Source: Catalinimonas alkaloidigena
GTDB lineage: Bacteria > Bacteroidota > Bacteroidia > Cytophagales > Flexibacteraceae
DNA length: 64,000 nucleotides
Reading direction: 5' to 3'
NCBI RefSeq assembly: GCF_900100765.1
Contig: NZ_FNFO01000002.1
Coordinates: forward strand, 837,222 to 901,221
Positions 25,157-35,549 of the stretch are shown here, in pieces; positions within the stretch are counted from its first letter, which is position 1; each line of letters begins with the position of its first letter. A program made the position numbers and the translations under genes. The notes under the pieces are model-generated. The model ran no database searches. It was not told the DNA's origin and was given only the letters and a program-made list of their open reading frames with translations.

Positions 25157-27097
25157 CTACTCTTCAACTACTTCCACTTCTACACGCTTGTTTTTGTAAG
25201 CGAGCGTCGACTTTTTATCGTACACCGGGCGTTTCCCACCCCAACCGACAGTTTCAATACGGTCTGTAGAAATCCCGTTGAAAACCAGGTAGTCGCGAAT
25301 AATGTCGGCACGAAGCTGAGACAAATGCTTGGCTGAGCCTGTCGTCTCTTTGGTGGTGCCGTTTACGTAGAAGAAGTTGTGAGCATCTTCATTGCGGACA
25401 ATGATCTTGCCGATGCCGCCCCCGTTGGTGTGGCCGTGGATGCGGATCTTCACGTCGTCGTTCTCCTGCATCAGTTCCAACAGGCTGGTGAGTTCATACT
25501 TTGATTTAACCAGCATGATGGCGGCATCGTCGTGGAAGAAAACGTTGTACATCACGTTGATGTCGCCTTTCCGGTAGCGGTCGATGTATTGATCAAGCAC
25601 GATCGTATCACGATTCAGGAAGACACTTCCAGCAGCAAGCGTCGTATCGTTAAAGAGATGGTCCAGATCCAGGTCCAGCTCGGTGCGACGGAACCCAAAC
25701 TTGTCAATTACGACAGAGTTACGACGTGGCTTCGATTTCTCCAGGTAGAGCGCTTCGGTTTTGAAAGCTTCCAGTTCACCGATTGGGGAGCCGTCTAAGG
25801 GGCTTACCACCATAGCCGAGGTCTCGACTGGCTTGCTGTTACGCGAGTTATAGACGTTCAACTTGAGGAAGTACGTTTTGCCTTCGGGTTTCGCCGGAGC
25901 AAGGGCCACAGGTTCAGATTGCTCTTCTTGCTCCTCGGCAGGTGTGGCGACCACTTCCTTTTCCTTCTCCGAAGCTTCGACTGGTGTGGGCTGAGTTTCG
26001 GATGCAGCTGGTGCCTTGGTGGCAGTGCTGGTGCCCTTTTTCGTGGTATTGGACGAGCCGGTCTTAGCAAGTGTAGAGCTGGTCACCGCATTGGGCGTAT
26101 GCCCTTGCTGGTTTTCCGAAGAAGCCAAGAGCGGGGTAGTCGATTTTGAAGTAGGCTGAGTTTTACGCCCTGCCGTACGGCTATAATCAGGTTGCACATC
26201 GCGCACAACGAGTTTCTGGCCAACGTAGATCAAGCTCTCCGAAAGCTCGTTTCTGCTCTCTACATCTTTGATGCTCATCCGGTACCAACGGGCGATAGAG
26301 TAGATCGTTTCGTCTTTACTGACGGTGTGGTAGCGCTCGCCTTTGCCGGGCTTCGAGGCTTTGGGAGCAGCGGCTGGCGAAGCGGTTACCGCGGGCGTGC
26401 TGGCAGACGATTCGGCCAAAGCTACGGTTGCTTCCTGTTCCACTTCTTCGTGTACATCCGAGCAGTCGGTAAATTTCAGACTGTACCCTTTGCTGCCCAT
26501 CAGCGGAGAATCCACCAGAAGGAAGAAGGTCTCGCCGCCCTTCAGAGGAACCGCCGAGCTAAAGGTGTGGTGCGATTCGGCATCTTCAAAAGGATGAAGG
26601 GCCTGGCACGAAAGTCCGGTGACGTTTTCGTGGATAGAGTTATTAAAGGCTACGTTACCGCGCACAGGACGCACTGATCCATTTTGCAAGGCATCGAAGA
26701 AGGCCACAGCATCGTCGGTCTGATACAACAGAAAGTCGTAGTCTTCGTCGCCTTGTTGAGGCTCCAGGCGGAAAATCAAATTCGCCCCGGCCGCTTCTTT
26801 TGGAACGGTGATGCGGTACCAGATGGAATTATGTTCCTGCTCCAGAATTTCGTGTACGGCGGCCACTTCCTGGAAGTAACCGGGTCCGGTAGGATGATCG
26901 GTAGTGGTGTACAGTTGATCCCACGTCAATTCAATAGCGTGCGCTGCATCGCTCGTACTGATTTTTTCCTCTTCTTTCGCGAGGTGAGAGCAACTGGTCC
27001 ACAATCCAATACATACCAAGAGGTATCCGGCCGTGAATGCAGGGTGCCTCCTGTTCTTTCTCCAGAGTGGTAAGATGAGCGTTGTAAAACGGCGCAT
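25157..27097 (-). CDS. LysM- and OmpA-domain lipoprotein
   Basis: A 646-residue envelope lipoprotein. The lipobox is in LVCIGLWTSCSHL, within the first 40 residues. A beta-rich domain follows, then a LysM motif at about 254-300 (YHTVSKDETIYSIARWYRMS). A Thr/Ser/Pro/Ala linker of about 100 residues comes next. The C-terminal half has an OmpA-like peptidoglycan-binding domain (IRIHGHTNGGG, then LSQLRADIIRDYLVFNGI and the NKRVEVEV ending). Two wall-binding domains on one lipid anchor suggest an outer membrane-to-wall tether. ATG 27097 is preferred over an upstream TTG. Confidence 0.88.
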   Translation of the reverse strand: MRRFTTLILPLWRKNRRHPAFTAGYLLVCIGLWTSCSHLAKEEEKISTSDAAHAIELTWDQLYTTTDHPTGPGYFQEVAAVHEILEQEHNSIWYRITVPKEAAGANLIFRLEPQQGDEDYDFLLYQTDDAVAFFDALQNGSVRPVRGNVAFNNSIHENVTGLSCQALHPFEDAESHHTFSSAVPLKGGETFFLLVDSPLMGSKGYSLKFTDCSDVHEEVEQEATVALAESSASTPAVTASPAAAPKASKPGKGERYHTVSKDETIYSIARWYRMSIKDVESRNELSESLIYVGQKLVVRDVQPDYSRTAGRKTQPTSKSTTPLLASSENQQGHTPNAVTSSTLAKTGSSNTTKKGTSTATKAPAASETQPTPVEASEKEKEVVATPAEEQEEQSEPVALAPAKPEGKTYFLKLNVYNSRNSKPVETSAMVVSPLDGSPIGELEAFKTEALYLEKSKPRRNSVVIDKFGFRRTELDLDLDHLFNDTTLAAGSVFLNRDTIVLDQYIDRYRKGDINVMYNVFFHDDAAIMLVKSKYELTSLLELMQENDDVKIRIHGHTNGGGIGKIIVRNEDAHNFFYVNGTTKETTGSAKHLSQLRADIIRDYLVFNGISTDRIETVGWGGKRPVYDKKSTLAYKNKRVEVEVVEE

Positions 27098-28256
27098 GTC
27101 AAGATAAATAAGATTAAACAAGCTCAGCTAATTCGCTGATTGTGAGTTCTCTGAGTTGTAAATATCATCAATAGAATAGTGCGCTCCGAAAATGCCGTTG
27201 GGCGGCCGGAAATTAAAATGTGAGTTTACAAGGTCGATTGTAGGCCTTTAAAATAAAACCGCTTATTACCTCCCCCTTCTTGCAGCGTAGTGGTCATTGT
27301 TTCCGTGCTGTATCCACCGAACGCACGAAGCATTCCTAGGGAAATCTAGGCGGTCGGCAAGGAAAAAAAAAGCTACGCGAAAATCCCCTACGGTCCGACG
27401 AAACTAGGTTTTTGTTAGGTGAGGCCAGCGTGTGGCACAAAAACAGTTGCTCGTCGGGCAGTAGCCAGCACCTGCGAAACGGCGACACGTGGTGCATCGT
27501 CGAGGGACATGCACGAGGCGCTATCGTGCATAAAGTGCAAAGAAAGTGTGCGTCTTGGACGTAAATATTTCATCGGGTAGAAATGCGTAATTTCTTGCGA
27601 GCCTCTTTTGGAAACCAGACGAACTCCTTGAGGTAGAACGTATTGTAGACGTTACTTTTGCAGGTGCAACTCCCCCTGAGAGGAGGGGTATCTGACTTCT
27701 TCTGCAGACTCTAAAATAAAAGCGAGTCGAGCCAAGGCGGGGGAAGGGAAACACCGTAACACGATGGCGCGGGACGTACTGCATTCGTAGCAACTTGGGA
27801 CTCATCTCCCTTAGGGAAAGTTTAGGCCGAGGGAAAGCAATCGCTGTGGAGATTTGCCTGATCGAAGACGATCCGGGAGTGAGAAGCCCGTAACGCGTTG
27901 TTTTTGCCCCCAACGAAATGTAAGGCTGATTCTTTCGTGCGGGGAAGAAAAATGAAAAGAACGTATTTCAGAGTTGGTGAGCTTGTAGGGCATTATTCCT
28001 GTGGTGGGGAAGCACTAAACTGTATTTCTGTCGGCATACAGTTGGATCACAGGGTGTTCATCCGTAAATAGATTTTATTTTTCGAGCAACAAATAAATTT
28101 TCTCTCTGCCCTCGGCAGAATGCATCCCGAGTACGAAGGTTCATTGTTACATATAATTCAGCTATATTTCCGCGAAAATTCGGCAGGTAGGCCGGACAAT
28201 AACCTGAAGCCTGGGCGTAGGGCTCTTTGCTTCGTGTCAGGAACGAAAAAATAGGT
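27098..28256. other. Long gene-free stretch
   Basis: About 1.16 kb between the divergent OmpA-type and SiaC-like genes. Short open frames exist on the minus strand (for example 27521-27913) but they have no recognisable motif, no signal and an Arg/Ser-rich composition like random translation. I found no tRNA, tmRNA, RNase P or rRNA signature, and no terminator hairpin. It may be decayed sequence or an unrecognised RNA. Confidence 0.4.
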
Positions 28257-28643
28257 ATGCAAGAATTGATACTGCAACCGACGGTCAAATCTCCCCGTGT
28301 GCACTTTGATCCTGTGACGGGAAAACTTGAAATTTCAGGAAAATCGATTCCTGAGAATTCCTATAACCTCTACAGACCGTTGATTGAGTGGGTAGAAGAC
28401 TATGTTGCGCAACCCGCTGCCCGTACAGAGCTCATCTTTAAGCTGACGTATTTCAACTCCAGCTCAGCCGAGTATATTCTGGAATTGATGAAGAAGCTGG
28501 AAAGCCTCCACCTGAAAGGGAGCCCCGTAGAAGTGCGTTGGTTCTACGACGAGGAAGACGAAGACATGGAGCAGATTGGCGAAGATTTTAAAGCCATTTT
28601 GCGGCTTCCGATCCACATGGTTGTGAGCGAAGAAGATCGCTGA
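28257..28643 (+). CDS. SiaC-family (DUF1987) regulatory phosphoprotein
   Basis: A 128-residue cytosolic protein matching the SiaC/DUF1987 fold. It opens with a beta region (SPRVHFDPVTGKLEISGKSI), then the conserved LYRPLIEWVEDYV and KLTYFNSSSAEYILELMKKL, and an acidic stretch ending in FKAILRLPIHMV. In Pseudomonas, SiaC is phosphorylated on a threonine by SiaB and controls a diguanylate cyclase. Here the equivalent position falls in the serine cluster FNSSSA. No siaA, siaB or siaD homologue is adjacent. The start is ATG 28257. Confidence 0.88.
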   Translation: MQELILQPTVKSPRVHFDPVTGKLEISGKSIPENSYNLYRPLIEWVEDYVAQPAARTELIFKLTYFNSSSAEYILELMKKLESLHLKGSPVEVRWFYDEEDEDMEQIGEDFKAILRLPIHMVVSEEDR

Positions 28644-28647
28644 CAGC

Positions 28648-29769
28648 TCATTTTTTATGCGTCAGGCAATACTTTTTTCCCGGCAGCGCTTTGATCATTC
28701 CCTGAAACTCCAGATTCAGAAGTAAAGAAGCCAGGCGCCCCGCCGCTAATTGTGTAGCAAACCCCAACTCGTCGATCTGCTGAGCCCCCTGTTGCCGAAG
28801 CACCTGCAAAACACTCAACTCCTCTGCCGAGAACAACGACTCGTCCAGGTGCAGTTGCGTCGTGGTGGCGCGAGCGGGCGCGTCCAAATCCCAGTTCAGT
28901 AGCTTTTCCAGGTCTTCGATGTTCGTATAAATAGCCGCCTTCAACTGGCGGATCAGGCGGTTGCAGCCTTCAGAATAGGGGTTACCCAGATTGCCCGGAA
29001 CAGCCAACACCTCGCGGTCGTACTGATGCGCCATGTCCGCGGTGATGAGGGCTCCCCCCTTGGCGGCGGCCTCGACCACAACCAGAGCGTCGCATAAACC
29101 GGCGATGATCCGGTTGCGTGCCGGAAACTGAGGGGCGTCGGGCTTGGTGCCGAACGGGTTTTCGGTCAGCAAACCTCCGTGTGTGCGCATCTGCTGGGCG
29201 GTCGCCTTGTGGGCCGCGGGGTAGACCAAGTCGAGTCCGTTGGCCATTACCCCAATGGTAGGCAACTGGTGCTGCACTGCGGCGCGATGGGCCGTAATGT
29301 CGATACCGTAAGCCAGACCGCTGACCACCAGACATTCGTGCGGCACCAGGTCGCGGACAATCTGTTCGGTAACGCTTCGTCCGTAGTCGGTCGCCTGGCG
29401 CGTGCCCACAATGCCGACGATGCGGGCGTGGTTGAGCGAGGCGGTGCCCTGGTAATACAGTAGGGGAGGGCTATCGGGCAGGTGCTTGAGCCGCGAAGGG
29501 TAGGCCTCGTCCGTAAACCAAAGCAGTTGCACGTCGTGTTTTTCGACCAGCGCCAGTTCGCGTTCGGCCTTAACGAGCAGATCCGCTTGCTGAATGTTGT
29601 CGGCAATGAATTTTCCGATACCCGGAATCCTGAGCAGTTTGCCCCGGGGCGTGGTAAAAACCGCCTTGGCCGAGCCGCAGTACCCAATCAACTGGCGTGT
29701 GAGCACACTACCGACTTTGGGCACAAACGACAGCGCCAACCGATAGAGAATCTCGTCGGCGTCTTTCAT
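28648..29769 (-). CDS. dprA: DNA-processing protein DprA
   Basis: A 373-residue single-strand DNA-binding protein that loads RecA during natural transformation. It shows an N-terminal helical domain, then the Rossmann-like core with RIVGIVGTRQATDYGRSVTE, VVSGLAYGIDITAHRAAVQH and PARNRIIAGLCDALVVVEAA, and a C-terminal winged helix (LSVLQVLRQQGAQQIDELGF). Length is normal. It overlaps the upstream MerR-type gene by 4 bp (ATGA) and converges with the SiaC-like gene, leaving only 4 bp between the stop codons. Confidence 0.95.
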   Translation of the reverse strand: MKDADEILYRLALSFVPKVGSVLTRQLIGYCGSAKAVFTTPRGKLLRIPGIGKFIADNIQQADLLVKAERELALVEKHDVQLLWFTDEAYPSRLKHLPDSPPLLYYQGTASLNHARIVGIVGTRQATDYGRSVTEQIVRDLVPHECLVVSGLAYGIDITAHRAAVQHQLPTIGVMANGLDLVYPAAHKATAQQMRTHGGLLTENPFGTKPDAPQFPARNRIIAGLCDALVVVEAAAKGGALITADMAHQYDREVLAVPGNLGNPYSEGCNRLIRQLKAAIYTNIEDLEKLLNWDLDAPARATTTQLHLDESLFSAEELSVLQVLRQQGAQQIDELGFATQLAAGRLASLLLNLEFQGMIKALPGKKYCLTHKK

Positions 29770-30098
29770 GCGTCGGGCAGCGATTCTTTCATCTCCAGTA
29801 GAAACGAGCGGACTTTTTCCAGGCGGCGTTTCATGGTGGTACGTTCGGCAGCTACCTGATTTTGCTTACGCAACTCATCCCGGGCACCCTGGAGTTTGTA
29901 CCCGCGTTCCTTCACCAGGTGATAGATGCGCTGAATTTGGTCTACATCTTTCTGAGTATAAATCCGATTCCCCTTGCGGTTTTTCTTGGGTTGGATAGAC
30001 GGAAATTCAGTTTCCCAGAAACGAATCAGTGAGGCATTCACCCCCAGCATCTGCGCCAGCTCTCCGATCGTGTAGTACCTTTTTTCAATCTCGTCCAT
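29766..30098 (-). CDS. MerR-family transcriptional regulator
   Basis: A 110-residue protein with an N-terminal MerR winged helix: YYTIGELAQMLGVNASLIRF, WETEFPSIQPKKNRKGNRIY and KDVDQIQRIYHLVKERGYKL. A coiled-coil dimerisation helix follows. No cysteine-based effector site is present, so it is not a metal sensor. ATG 30098 (MDEIEKRYY) fits the domain start. It is coupled to dprA by an ATGA overlap. This small MerR protein next to dprA is a familiar Bacteroidota arrangement. Confidence 0.92.
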   Translation of the reverse strand: MDEIEKRYYTIGELAQMLGVNASLIRFWETEFPSIQPKKNRKGNRIYTQKDVDQIQRIYHLVKERGYKLQGARDELRKQNQVAAERTTMKRRLEKVRSFLLEMKESLPDA

Positions 30099-30171
30099 AA
30101 GCTTCTCTAAATTGGTAATACAAAGGTAACAATTGCGCTTGGCTGACGTCAGCCCGGCACGAGCACACCGA

Positions 30172-30205
30172 CAAAACAAAACAGGCTCCGTATGTCGGGA
30201 GCCTG
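30172..30205 (-). terminator. Terminator of the M23 peptidase gene
   Basis: Read on the minus strand, CAGGCTCC and GGAGCCTG (30205-30182) form an 8-bp perfect stem followed by TTTTGTTTTG. It lies between the peptidase stop at 30237 and the merR-type start at 30098, so merR-dprA is a separate unit. Confidence 0.75.
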
Positions 30206-30236
30206 CCTGGAATGAGTTACTATAGTGGTAAGTGAT

Positions 30237-31205
30237 TTAGTCGAACGATTGGTTTTGATTGGACGACACTTCCAGCATGTCCTGAAACTCGCTGGGCGAC
30301 AAGTCACTGTAAAAGAAGTTGATCGGGTTAATGCGCGTGCCGTTTTTGATCACCTCATAGTGCAGGTGCGGGCCTGTAGACTTGCCGGTGCTGCCGATGT
30401 AGCCGATCACGTCCCCACGTTTAATGTGCTGGCCTTCTTTCGCTACGATCTTGCTCATGTGTCCGTAGAGTGACTGGTAGCCGAAGCCGTGGTCGATAAT
30501 GACACACTCGCCGTAGCCGCCGTTGCGCCGTGCTTTGATGATCTTCCCGTCGCCCGTCGCGTAGATTTTAGTGCCGGTCGGTGCCGCAAAGTCCAGCCCC
30601 TTGTGCATCTTGATCGTTTTATAAACCGGATCGACGCGCTTGCCAAAGCCAGAGCCCACACGCATGTTGTCTTTCAACGGGCGAATGGCCGGGATGGCCG
30701 CCAGCATTTCGTTTTTGTTCTTAATCAGTTCAACCAGCTCGTCGTACGACTTGGTCTGGATGTACATCTCTTTCTTTAACTGATCGAGCCGGGCCGTCGT
30801 GCTGATGATCAGATCTTCACGGCTCAGGCCTTTTTCCATCAACTCCCGGTAGCGTTCCGCACCACCGACCCCTGCGCTGCGCACCGATGCCGGAATGGGT
30901 TCGGCTTCGAAGATCGTGCGGTAAATGTTATCGTCACGGCTCTGCAACGAAGTCAGCATGTCTTCTGTCTGGTGCATCCGTTCGTCCAGCACTTCGTAAT
31001 AGAATTTCAGTTCCTGGTTCTCCTTGCGCAGCGCGGCCTCAGTAGGCGAACCAAAGATTTTTCCGTAGAAAAACGCGATTACTCCACCCGTCACCGCTGC
31101 CAGCATCAGAAACGCTAATCCATTGATCAGGATGTCTGAAGTCGAAGTGCGTACCTGTTCGTACTTGCAGGTGTGGGTGTCGTAGTAGTATTTAATTTTT
31201 GCCAT
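30237..31205 (-). CDS. M23 family peptidase, membrane-anchored
   Basis: A 322-residue cell-wall endopeptidase or amidase activator. A single membrane helix at about 28-48 (INGLAFLMLAAVTGGVIAFF) is followed by a coiled coil (about 55-100) and a C-terminal M23 domain. Zinc ligands are visible as HKGLDFAAPTG (H and D) and GPHLHYEV (HxH), with the GRG-like substrate strand GDVIGYIGSTGKSTG. All active-site residues are present. It lies next to, and is divergent from, alaS. Confidence 0.93.
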   Translation of the reverse strand: MAKIKYYYDTHTCKYEQVRTSTSDILINGLAFLMLAAVTGGVIAFFYGKIFGSPTEAALRKENQELKFYYEVLDERMHQTEDMLTSLQSRDDNIYRTIFEAEPIPASVRSAGVGGAERYRELMEKGLSREDLIISTTARLDQLKKEMYIQTKSYDELVELIKNKNEMLAAIPAIRPLKDNMRVGSGFGKRVDPVYKTIKMHKGLDFAAPTGTKIYATGDGKIIKARRNGGYGECVIIDHGFGYQSLYGHMSKIVAKEGQHIKRGDVIGYIGSTGKSTGPHLHYEVIKNGTRINPINFFYSDLSPSEFQDMLEVSSNQNQSFD

Positions 31206-31528
31206 GAGCTAACCCAGGTGCAGAGATTGTCCTAATTTTGTTGATCGACGAAGTGAAAACGGATGCTTAAAGTCTTCAGCACTAGTATTGTACTCTCGCA
31301 AGGTAGGAAAATTTTCCCTTCGCTATTTTGACTTGTAGTATAATCGGTAAAGTTCAAAAAACTTCGTTGCCTCAGTGGCTAACTCCTTCATTATGAAGAA
31401 GAAAGGCCATTTGATCAAAAGCTATAAAAAATTGTACAGATCGGCTGTTCGGTGTTGTCTGATTTGAATAATAAATGGAACCTATCGCCTTTGGGGCGCT
31501 CCCGCCGATCAACTGAATTTTCACACTT
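31206..31528. other. Divergent promoter region of M23 peptidase and alaS
   Basis: About 320 bp. It contains a perfect 12-bp palindrome GGAAAATTTTCC (31306-31317) in an AT-rich stretch. No complete -33/-7 pair is convincing on either strand. A minus-strand open frame overlapping the alaS start is judged non-coding. Confidence 0.4.
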
Positions 31529-34147
31529 ATGTCCATGAAAGCCAAAGAGATACGCCAGACTTTCCTTGAATTTTTCAAAAGCAAGGGGCACCAGATTGTT
31601 CCCTCCGCACCGCTGGTCGTGAAGAACGATCCGACGCTGATGTTCACCAACGCGGGGATGAACCAGTTTAAAGACTATTTTTTAGGTAATAAACCGGCTC
31701 GTAATAAAAGGGTTGCGGACACACAGAAATGTTTGCGCGTCTCGGGCAAGCACAACGATCTGGAAGAAGTAGGGCACGATACGTACCACCACACCATGTT
31801 CGAGATGCTGGGCAACTGGTCGTTCGGCGACTACTTTAAGAAAGAGGCCCTGCAGTGGTCGTGGGAGTTGTTGACAGAAGTCTACAAGCTACCGGCCGAC
31901 CGCCTCTATGCTTCTGTGTTCGAGGGAGATGCAGCCGATGGCTTACCTGCCGACGAAGAGGCGCTGGCCCTCTGGCGGGAGATGTTGCCCGACGACCACA
32001 TTCTGTACGGAAACAAGAAAGACAACTTCTGGGAAATGGGCGATACGGGACCCTGCGGTCCGTGTTCGGAAATCCACATCGACCTGCGGAGCGACGAAGA
32101 GCGCGCCAAGGTGCCGGGACGCGAGTTGGTCAACCGCGACAACCCGCTGGTCGTGGAGATTTGGAACAACGTTTTCATCCAATTCAACCGGATGGCCGAC
32201 GGGTCGCTGGTGCCCCTCCCCGAAAAGCACGTGGATACCGGTATGGGCTTCGAGCGACTTTGCATGGCGATTCAGGGCAAGACGTCGAACTACGATACCG
32301 ACGTGTTCCAGCCCATGATTCAGTTCATCGCCCGCGAAGCCGGTACCACCTACGGAGCCGATCCAAAGAAAGACATCGCGATGCGCGTGTTGGCGGACCA
32401 CATCCGCGCAATTTCGTTCAGCATTGCCGATGGGCAACTGCCTTCCAACCAGCGGGCGGGGTACGTCATCCGGCGTATCTTGCGACGGGCGGTGCGTTAC
32501 GCCTACACCTTCTTAGGATTCAAAGAGCCTTTTCTCTATCGCCTGGTGCCTCTGTTGGCCGATCAGTTTGCGGATGTGTTCCCTGAACTCAAAGCCCAAC
32601 AGGACTTTGTAGCACGGGTAATTCAGGAAGAGGAATCGGCGTTTCTGCGTACGCTGGAGACCGGACTGCGTCGCCTCGACGCGCTAACCAACGAAAATAC
32701 CAGCGGGGTGATCGACGGGGCTACCGTATTCGAACTGTACGACACGTTCGGTTTTCCGGTCGACCTGACGGCACTGATTGCACGGGAGCGGGGCATGCGG
32801 GTGGACGAAGCCGGATTCCAACAGGAAATGGGCAAGCAAAAGGAACGTTCGCGCAGTGCAGCGGCCGTAGACCGGGGCGACTGGGTCGAGCTGACCACCG
32901 ACGAAGAGAGTGAGTTCATCGGCTACGACCATCTGGAAAGCCGCGCGCACTTGGTGAAATACCGCGCGGTAGACAGCAAGGGCAAAAAGCGTTACCAATT
33001 GGTGCTGGACAAAACGCCGTTCTACGCCGAAAGCGGTGGGCAGGTCGGCGACACCGGTTATCTGGAAACGAACGAGGAGAAGATTCCCGTCCTGAATACC
33101 GTCAGGGAAAACGACCTGATCATTCACGAAACCGAGCAGTTGCCTTCGGACCTCACGGCCGAGCTGCATGCCGTGGTGGATACGCCGCAACGGAAACTAA
33201 CGGAAAATAACCACTCGGCAACGCACCTGCTCCACGCCGCGCTGCGCCAGGTACTCGGATCGCACGTGCAACAGAAAGGATCGTTGGTAACGAAAGACTA
33301 CCTGCGGTTTGATTTCTCGCATTTCAGCAAGGTGACAGAAGAAGAACTGGCTCAGATTGAGCAGATCGTGAACCGGAAAATCCGCGAAAATATTCCGATC
33401 GACGAGCGGCGCAACGTACCCATCGAGGATGCCAAAGGCATGGGCGCGATGGCCCTGTTCGGAGAAAAATATGGCGACTACGTACGCGTCATTACCTTCG
33501 ATCCGGCGTATTCTGTCGAGCTGTGCGGTGGAACCCACGTGCCGTCTACGGGGCAGATCGGTTTCTTCAAGATCATCTCCGAGAGTTCGGTGGCAGCGGG
33601 CGTGCGCCGCATCGAAGCGTATACCGCCGACCGTGCCGAGCAATACATCAACGAGCAGCTGGCGCAATTGGAAGAGATCAAAGCGCTGTTGAAAAATCCG
33701 CGCGATCTACCCAAAGCCTTGCAAGGCCTGATCGACGAGCGCAATGCCGCCCAGAAGCAGATCGAGTTGTTGCAGTTGCAGGAAGCGCAGCAAGTAAAAC
33801 AGGATCTGCTGAGCAAAGTGCGCCGGATCAACGACATGGCCTTTATTGCCGAGAAAGTGCACCTGCCCAACGCCGATGCGGCCAAGCAGATCGCATTCGA
33901 GTTGCGCAGTCAGGTCGACAACCTGTTTTTGGTGCTGGCTGCCGAAGTGCAGGAGAAACCCATGATTACCGTCATGATCTCCGACGAACTGGTGAAGGAG
34001 AAAGGCTACAACGCTGGTCAGATTGTGCGCGACCTCGCGAAAGACATCAAAGGCGGCGGCGGCGGTCAGCCCTTTTACGCTACGGCGGGTGGCAAAGACG
34101 TCAGTGGACTCGACCATGTGCTGGTGCGGGCCGCCGAGATGATTTAA
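31529..34147 (+). CDS. alaS: Alanyl-tRNA synthetase
   Basis: An 872-residue enzyme charging tRNA-Ala. It contains the class II catalytic core ([34 protein letters not shown]), the editing domain with zinc ligands in [14 protein letters not shown] and [13 protein letters not shown], and the C-terminal oligomerisation domain ending [15 protein letters not shown]. All domains are intact and the length is standard. Start ATG 31529, with a second ATG two codons on. Confidence 0.98.
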   Translation: MSMKAKEIRQTFLEFFKSKGHQIVPSAPLVVKNDPTLMFTNAGMNQFKDYFLGNKPARNKRVADTQKCLRVSGKHNDLEEVGHDTYHHTMFEMLGNWSFGDYFKKEALQWSWELLTEVYKLPADRLYASVFEGDAADGLPADEEALALWREMLPDDHILYGNKKDNFWEMGDTGPCGPCSEIHIDLRSDEERAKVPGRELVNRDNPLVVEIWNNVFIQFNRMADGSLVPLPEKHVDTGMGFERLCMAIQGKTSNYDTDVFQPMIQFIAREAGTTYGADPKKDIAMRVLADHIRAISFSIADGQLPSNQRAGYVIRRILRRAVRYAYTFLGFKEPFLYRLVPLLADQFADVFPELKAQQDFVARVIQEEESAFLRTLETGLRRLDALTNENTSGVIDGATVFELYDTFGFPVDLTALIARERGMRVDEAGFQQEMGKQKERSRSAAAVDRGDWVELTTDEESEFIGYDHLESRAHLVKYRAVDSKGKKRYQLVLDKTPFYAESGGQVGDTGYLETNEEKIPVLNTVRENDLIIHETEQLPSDLTAELHAVVDTPQRKLTENNHSATHLLHAALRQVLGSHVQQKGSLVTKDYLRFDFSHFSKVTEEELAQIEQIVNRKIRENIPIDERRNVPIEDAKGMGAMALFGEKYGDYVRVITFDPAYSVELCGGTHVPSTGQIGFFKIISESSVAAGVRRIEAYTADRAEQYINEQLAQLEEIKALLKNPRDLPKALQGLIDERNAAQKQIELLQLQEAQQVKQDLLSKVRRINDMAFIAEKVHLPNADAAKQIAFELRSQVDNLFLVLAAEVQEKPMITVMISDELVKEKGYNAGQIVRDLAKDIKGGGGGQPFYATAGGKDVSGLDHVLVRAAEMI

Positions 34148-34171
34148 TGAAATTGAGTTCATTGCTTAATC

Positions 34172-34203
34172 AAAAGCCGTTCTCGGAAGAGGACGGCTTT
34201 TTT
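34172..34203 (+). terminator. Terminator after alaS
   Basis: AAAAGCCGT pairs with ACGGCTTTTTT around a 12-base loop, 24 bp after the alaS stop. Confidence 0.85.
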
Positions 34204-34271
34204 GGTGTTGCCGTGGGGAGTAACGTATCGGAAGTGCTTGCGTACGCGAAGGAAGAAAGAATCTTGGTACT

Positions 34272-35168
34272 ATGTCGATGGTAGCACAACAAAACGTTCG
34301 GAAACCGTGGCCCTGGTACGGATGGCTGGGAGGAGCGCTGATGGGGATTTTCTGGTACTGCAGCTGGGCGCTGGAAGGATTGCGGACGCAGTGGGCCTTT
34401 TTCCCGTTGTGGCTCGGCTACTGCCTGACCATCGATGCCCTGACGGTCTGGCGGCAAGGCGATTCGCTGCTGACCCGCCATCCTCGGGCCTACGTCGGCT
34501 TGTTTCTGGTGTCGCTGCCGTCGTGGTGGCTGTTTGAACTGCTCAACGAACGTGCCCATTACTGGTATTACGACGGACGCGAACACTTCTCCGATCTGGC
34601 CTATTTTGGACTGGCGTCGTTGTGCTTCTCCACGGTGGTGCCGGCCATCTTCGGCACGGCCGAGTTCGTCGGCACCGTTCGACTGCCCCGGTGGGGGATT
34701 CGCGTCGGGCAGAAACGCTCCACACAGGTACTGTTCTTCGTTGGCGGCTGGCTGATGTTGGTAACACTCCTGGTCTGGCCGAAATACGGTGCCGCGTTGA
34801 TCTGGATGTCCCTGTATTTCATCCTCGATCCTCTGAATGCATGGCTGGGCAACCGATCCCTGTTGCACCAGACCGGAAAAGGAAACTGGCGGCCGGTGTG
34901 GGCGCTCTGGATCAGCGGCCTGATCTGTGGCTTCTTCTGGGAAATGTGGAACTTCTATAGTTACCCTAAATGGAAATACACCATTCCCTTCGTGGATTTC
35001 TGGCCTGTGTTCGAGATGCCTTTGCTAGGTTACCTGGGGTATCTGCCTTTTTCGCTCGAGCTGTTCGCGTTGTATCACCTGCTCGTCGGTTGGCTGGCCC
35101 CGTCGCTGCGGAACTACGTGCAACTGGAAAGCCCTGCGCCGGTGCCTTATACGGTTGCTTCACGATAG
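34272..35168 (+). CDS. Multi-pass membrane protein, unknown
   Basis: A 298-residue integral membrane protein with about eight helices and unusually many Trp and Tyr, for example WPWYGWLGGALMGIFWYCSW and INWLWEM-like GFFWEMWNFYSYPKWKY. A conserved-looking polar stretch is ELLNERAHYWYYDGREHFSD. I do not recognise the family. Its 3' end overlaps the convergent DUF1801 gene by 9 bp. Confidence 0.75.
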   Translation: MSMVAQQNVRKPWPWYGWLGGALMGIFWYCSWALEGLRTQWAFFPLWLGYCLTIDALTVWRQGDSLLTRHPRAYVGLFLVSLPSWWLFELLNERAHYWYYDGREHFSDLAYFGLASLCFSTVVPAIFGTAEFVGTVRLPRWGIRVGQKRSTQVLFFVGGWLMLVTLLVWPKYGAALIWMSLYFILDPLNAWLGNRSLLHQTGKGNWRPVWALWISGLICGFFWEMWNFYSYPKWKYTIPFVDFWPVFEMPLLGYLGYLPFSLELFALYHLLVGWLAPSLRNYVQLESPAPVPYTVASR

Positions 35169-35549
35169 CGCGGCCCGGCGTTCGTACAACGCGATTTCCA
35201 ACAGTTGGCGCAGCGCTCCGTGGTCGATGTCGTCAGGCGTCGCAAGCTTGATGTGCCGGAATTTCTTTCCCTCGCCGCCCAACAGGCCTGTGGGGTCGTC
35301 CAGACAGCCGCCGTGGTTGAAGCCCAGGTTGATGTGATGCCGATGCACGGCGATGTAACAGAAATGTTCCGACATTTTTTTTGGGCCGATGCCGAAGCCG
35401 GTGATGCGCTGGCGGGGCCAGGGGACTTCTACAACGTCGGGATAGACCTCCTGGATCAGTGTGCGCAACTCAAACGCGAGGTCCTGCACGGGGGGAGTCG
35501 CATCAATAAGGATTTCGTGAAACTGACCATAAGTTTCGATGGTACGCAT
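35160..35549 (-). CDS. DUF1801 family protein
   Basis: A 129-residue cytosolic protein of the DUF1801/YdhG-like group. It starts MRTIETYGQFHEILIDATPP and contains LRTLIQEVYPDVVEVPW and IAVHRHHINLGFNHG, ending HIKLATPDDIDHGALRQLLE. The function is not established; members are small alpha-beta proteins. The frame stays open far upstream only because it runs antisense through recQ. ATG 35549 is the domain start. Confidence 0.85.
   Translation of the reverse strand: MRTIETYGQFHEILIDATPPVQDLAFELRTLIQEVYPDVVEVPWPRQRITGFGIGPKKMSEHFCYIAVHRHHINLGFNHGGCLDDPTGLLGGEGKKFRHIKLATPDDIDHGALRQLLEIALYERRAALS

Noticed and set aside
27521..27913. 130-codon minus-strand frame in the gene-free stretch
   Set aside because: No motif, signal or hydrophobic pattern, Arg/Ser-rich, and no plausible start context.
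31306..31317. Palindrome GGAAAATTTTCC between the M23 gene and alaS
   Set aside because: Short AT-rich palindromes arise easily by chance, and no second copy or link to a regulator was found.
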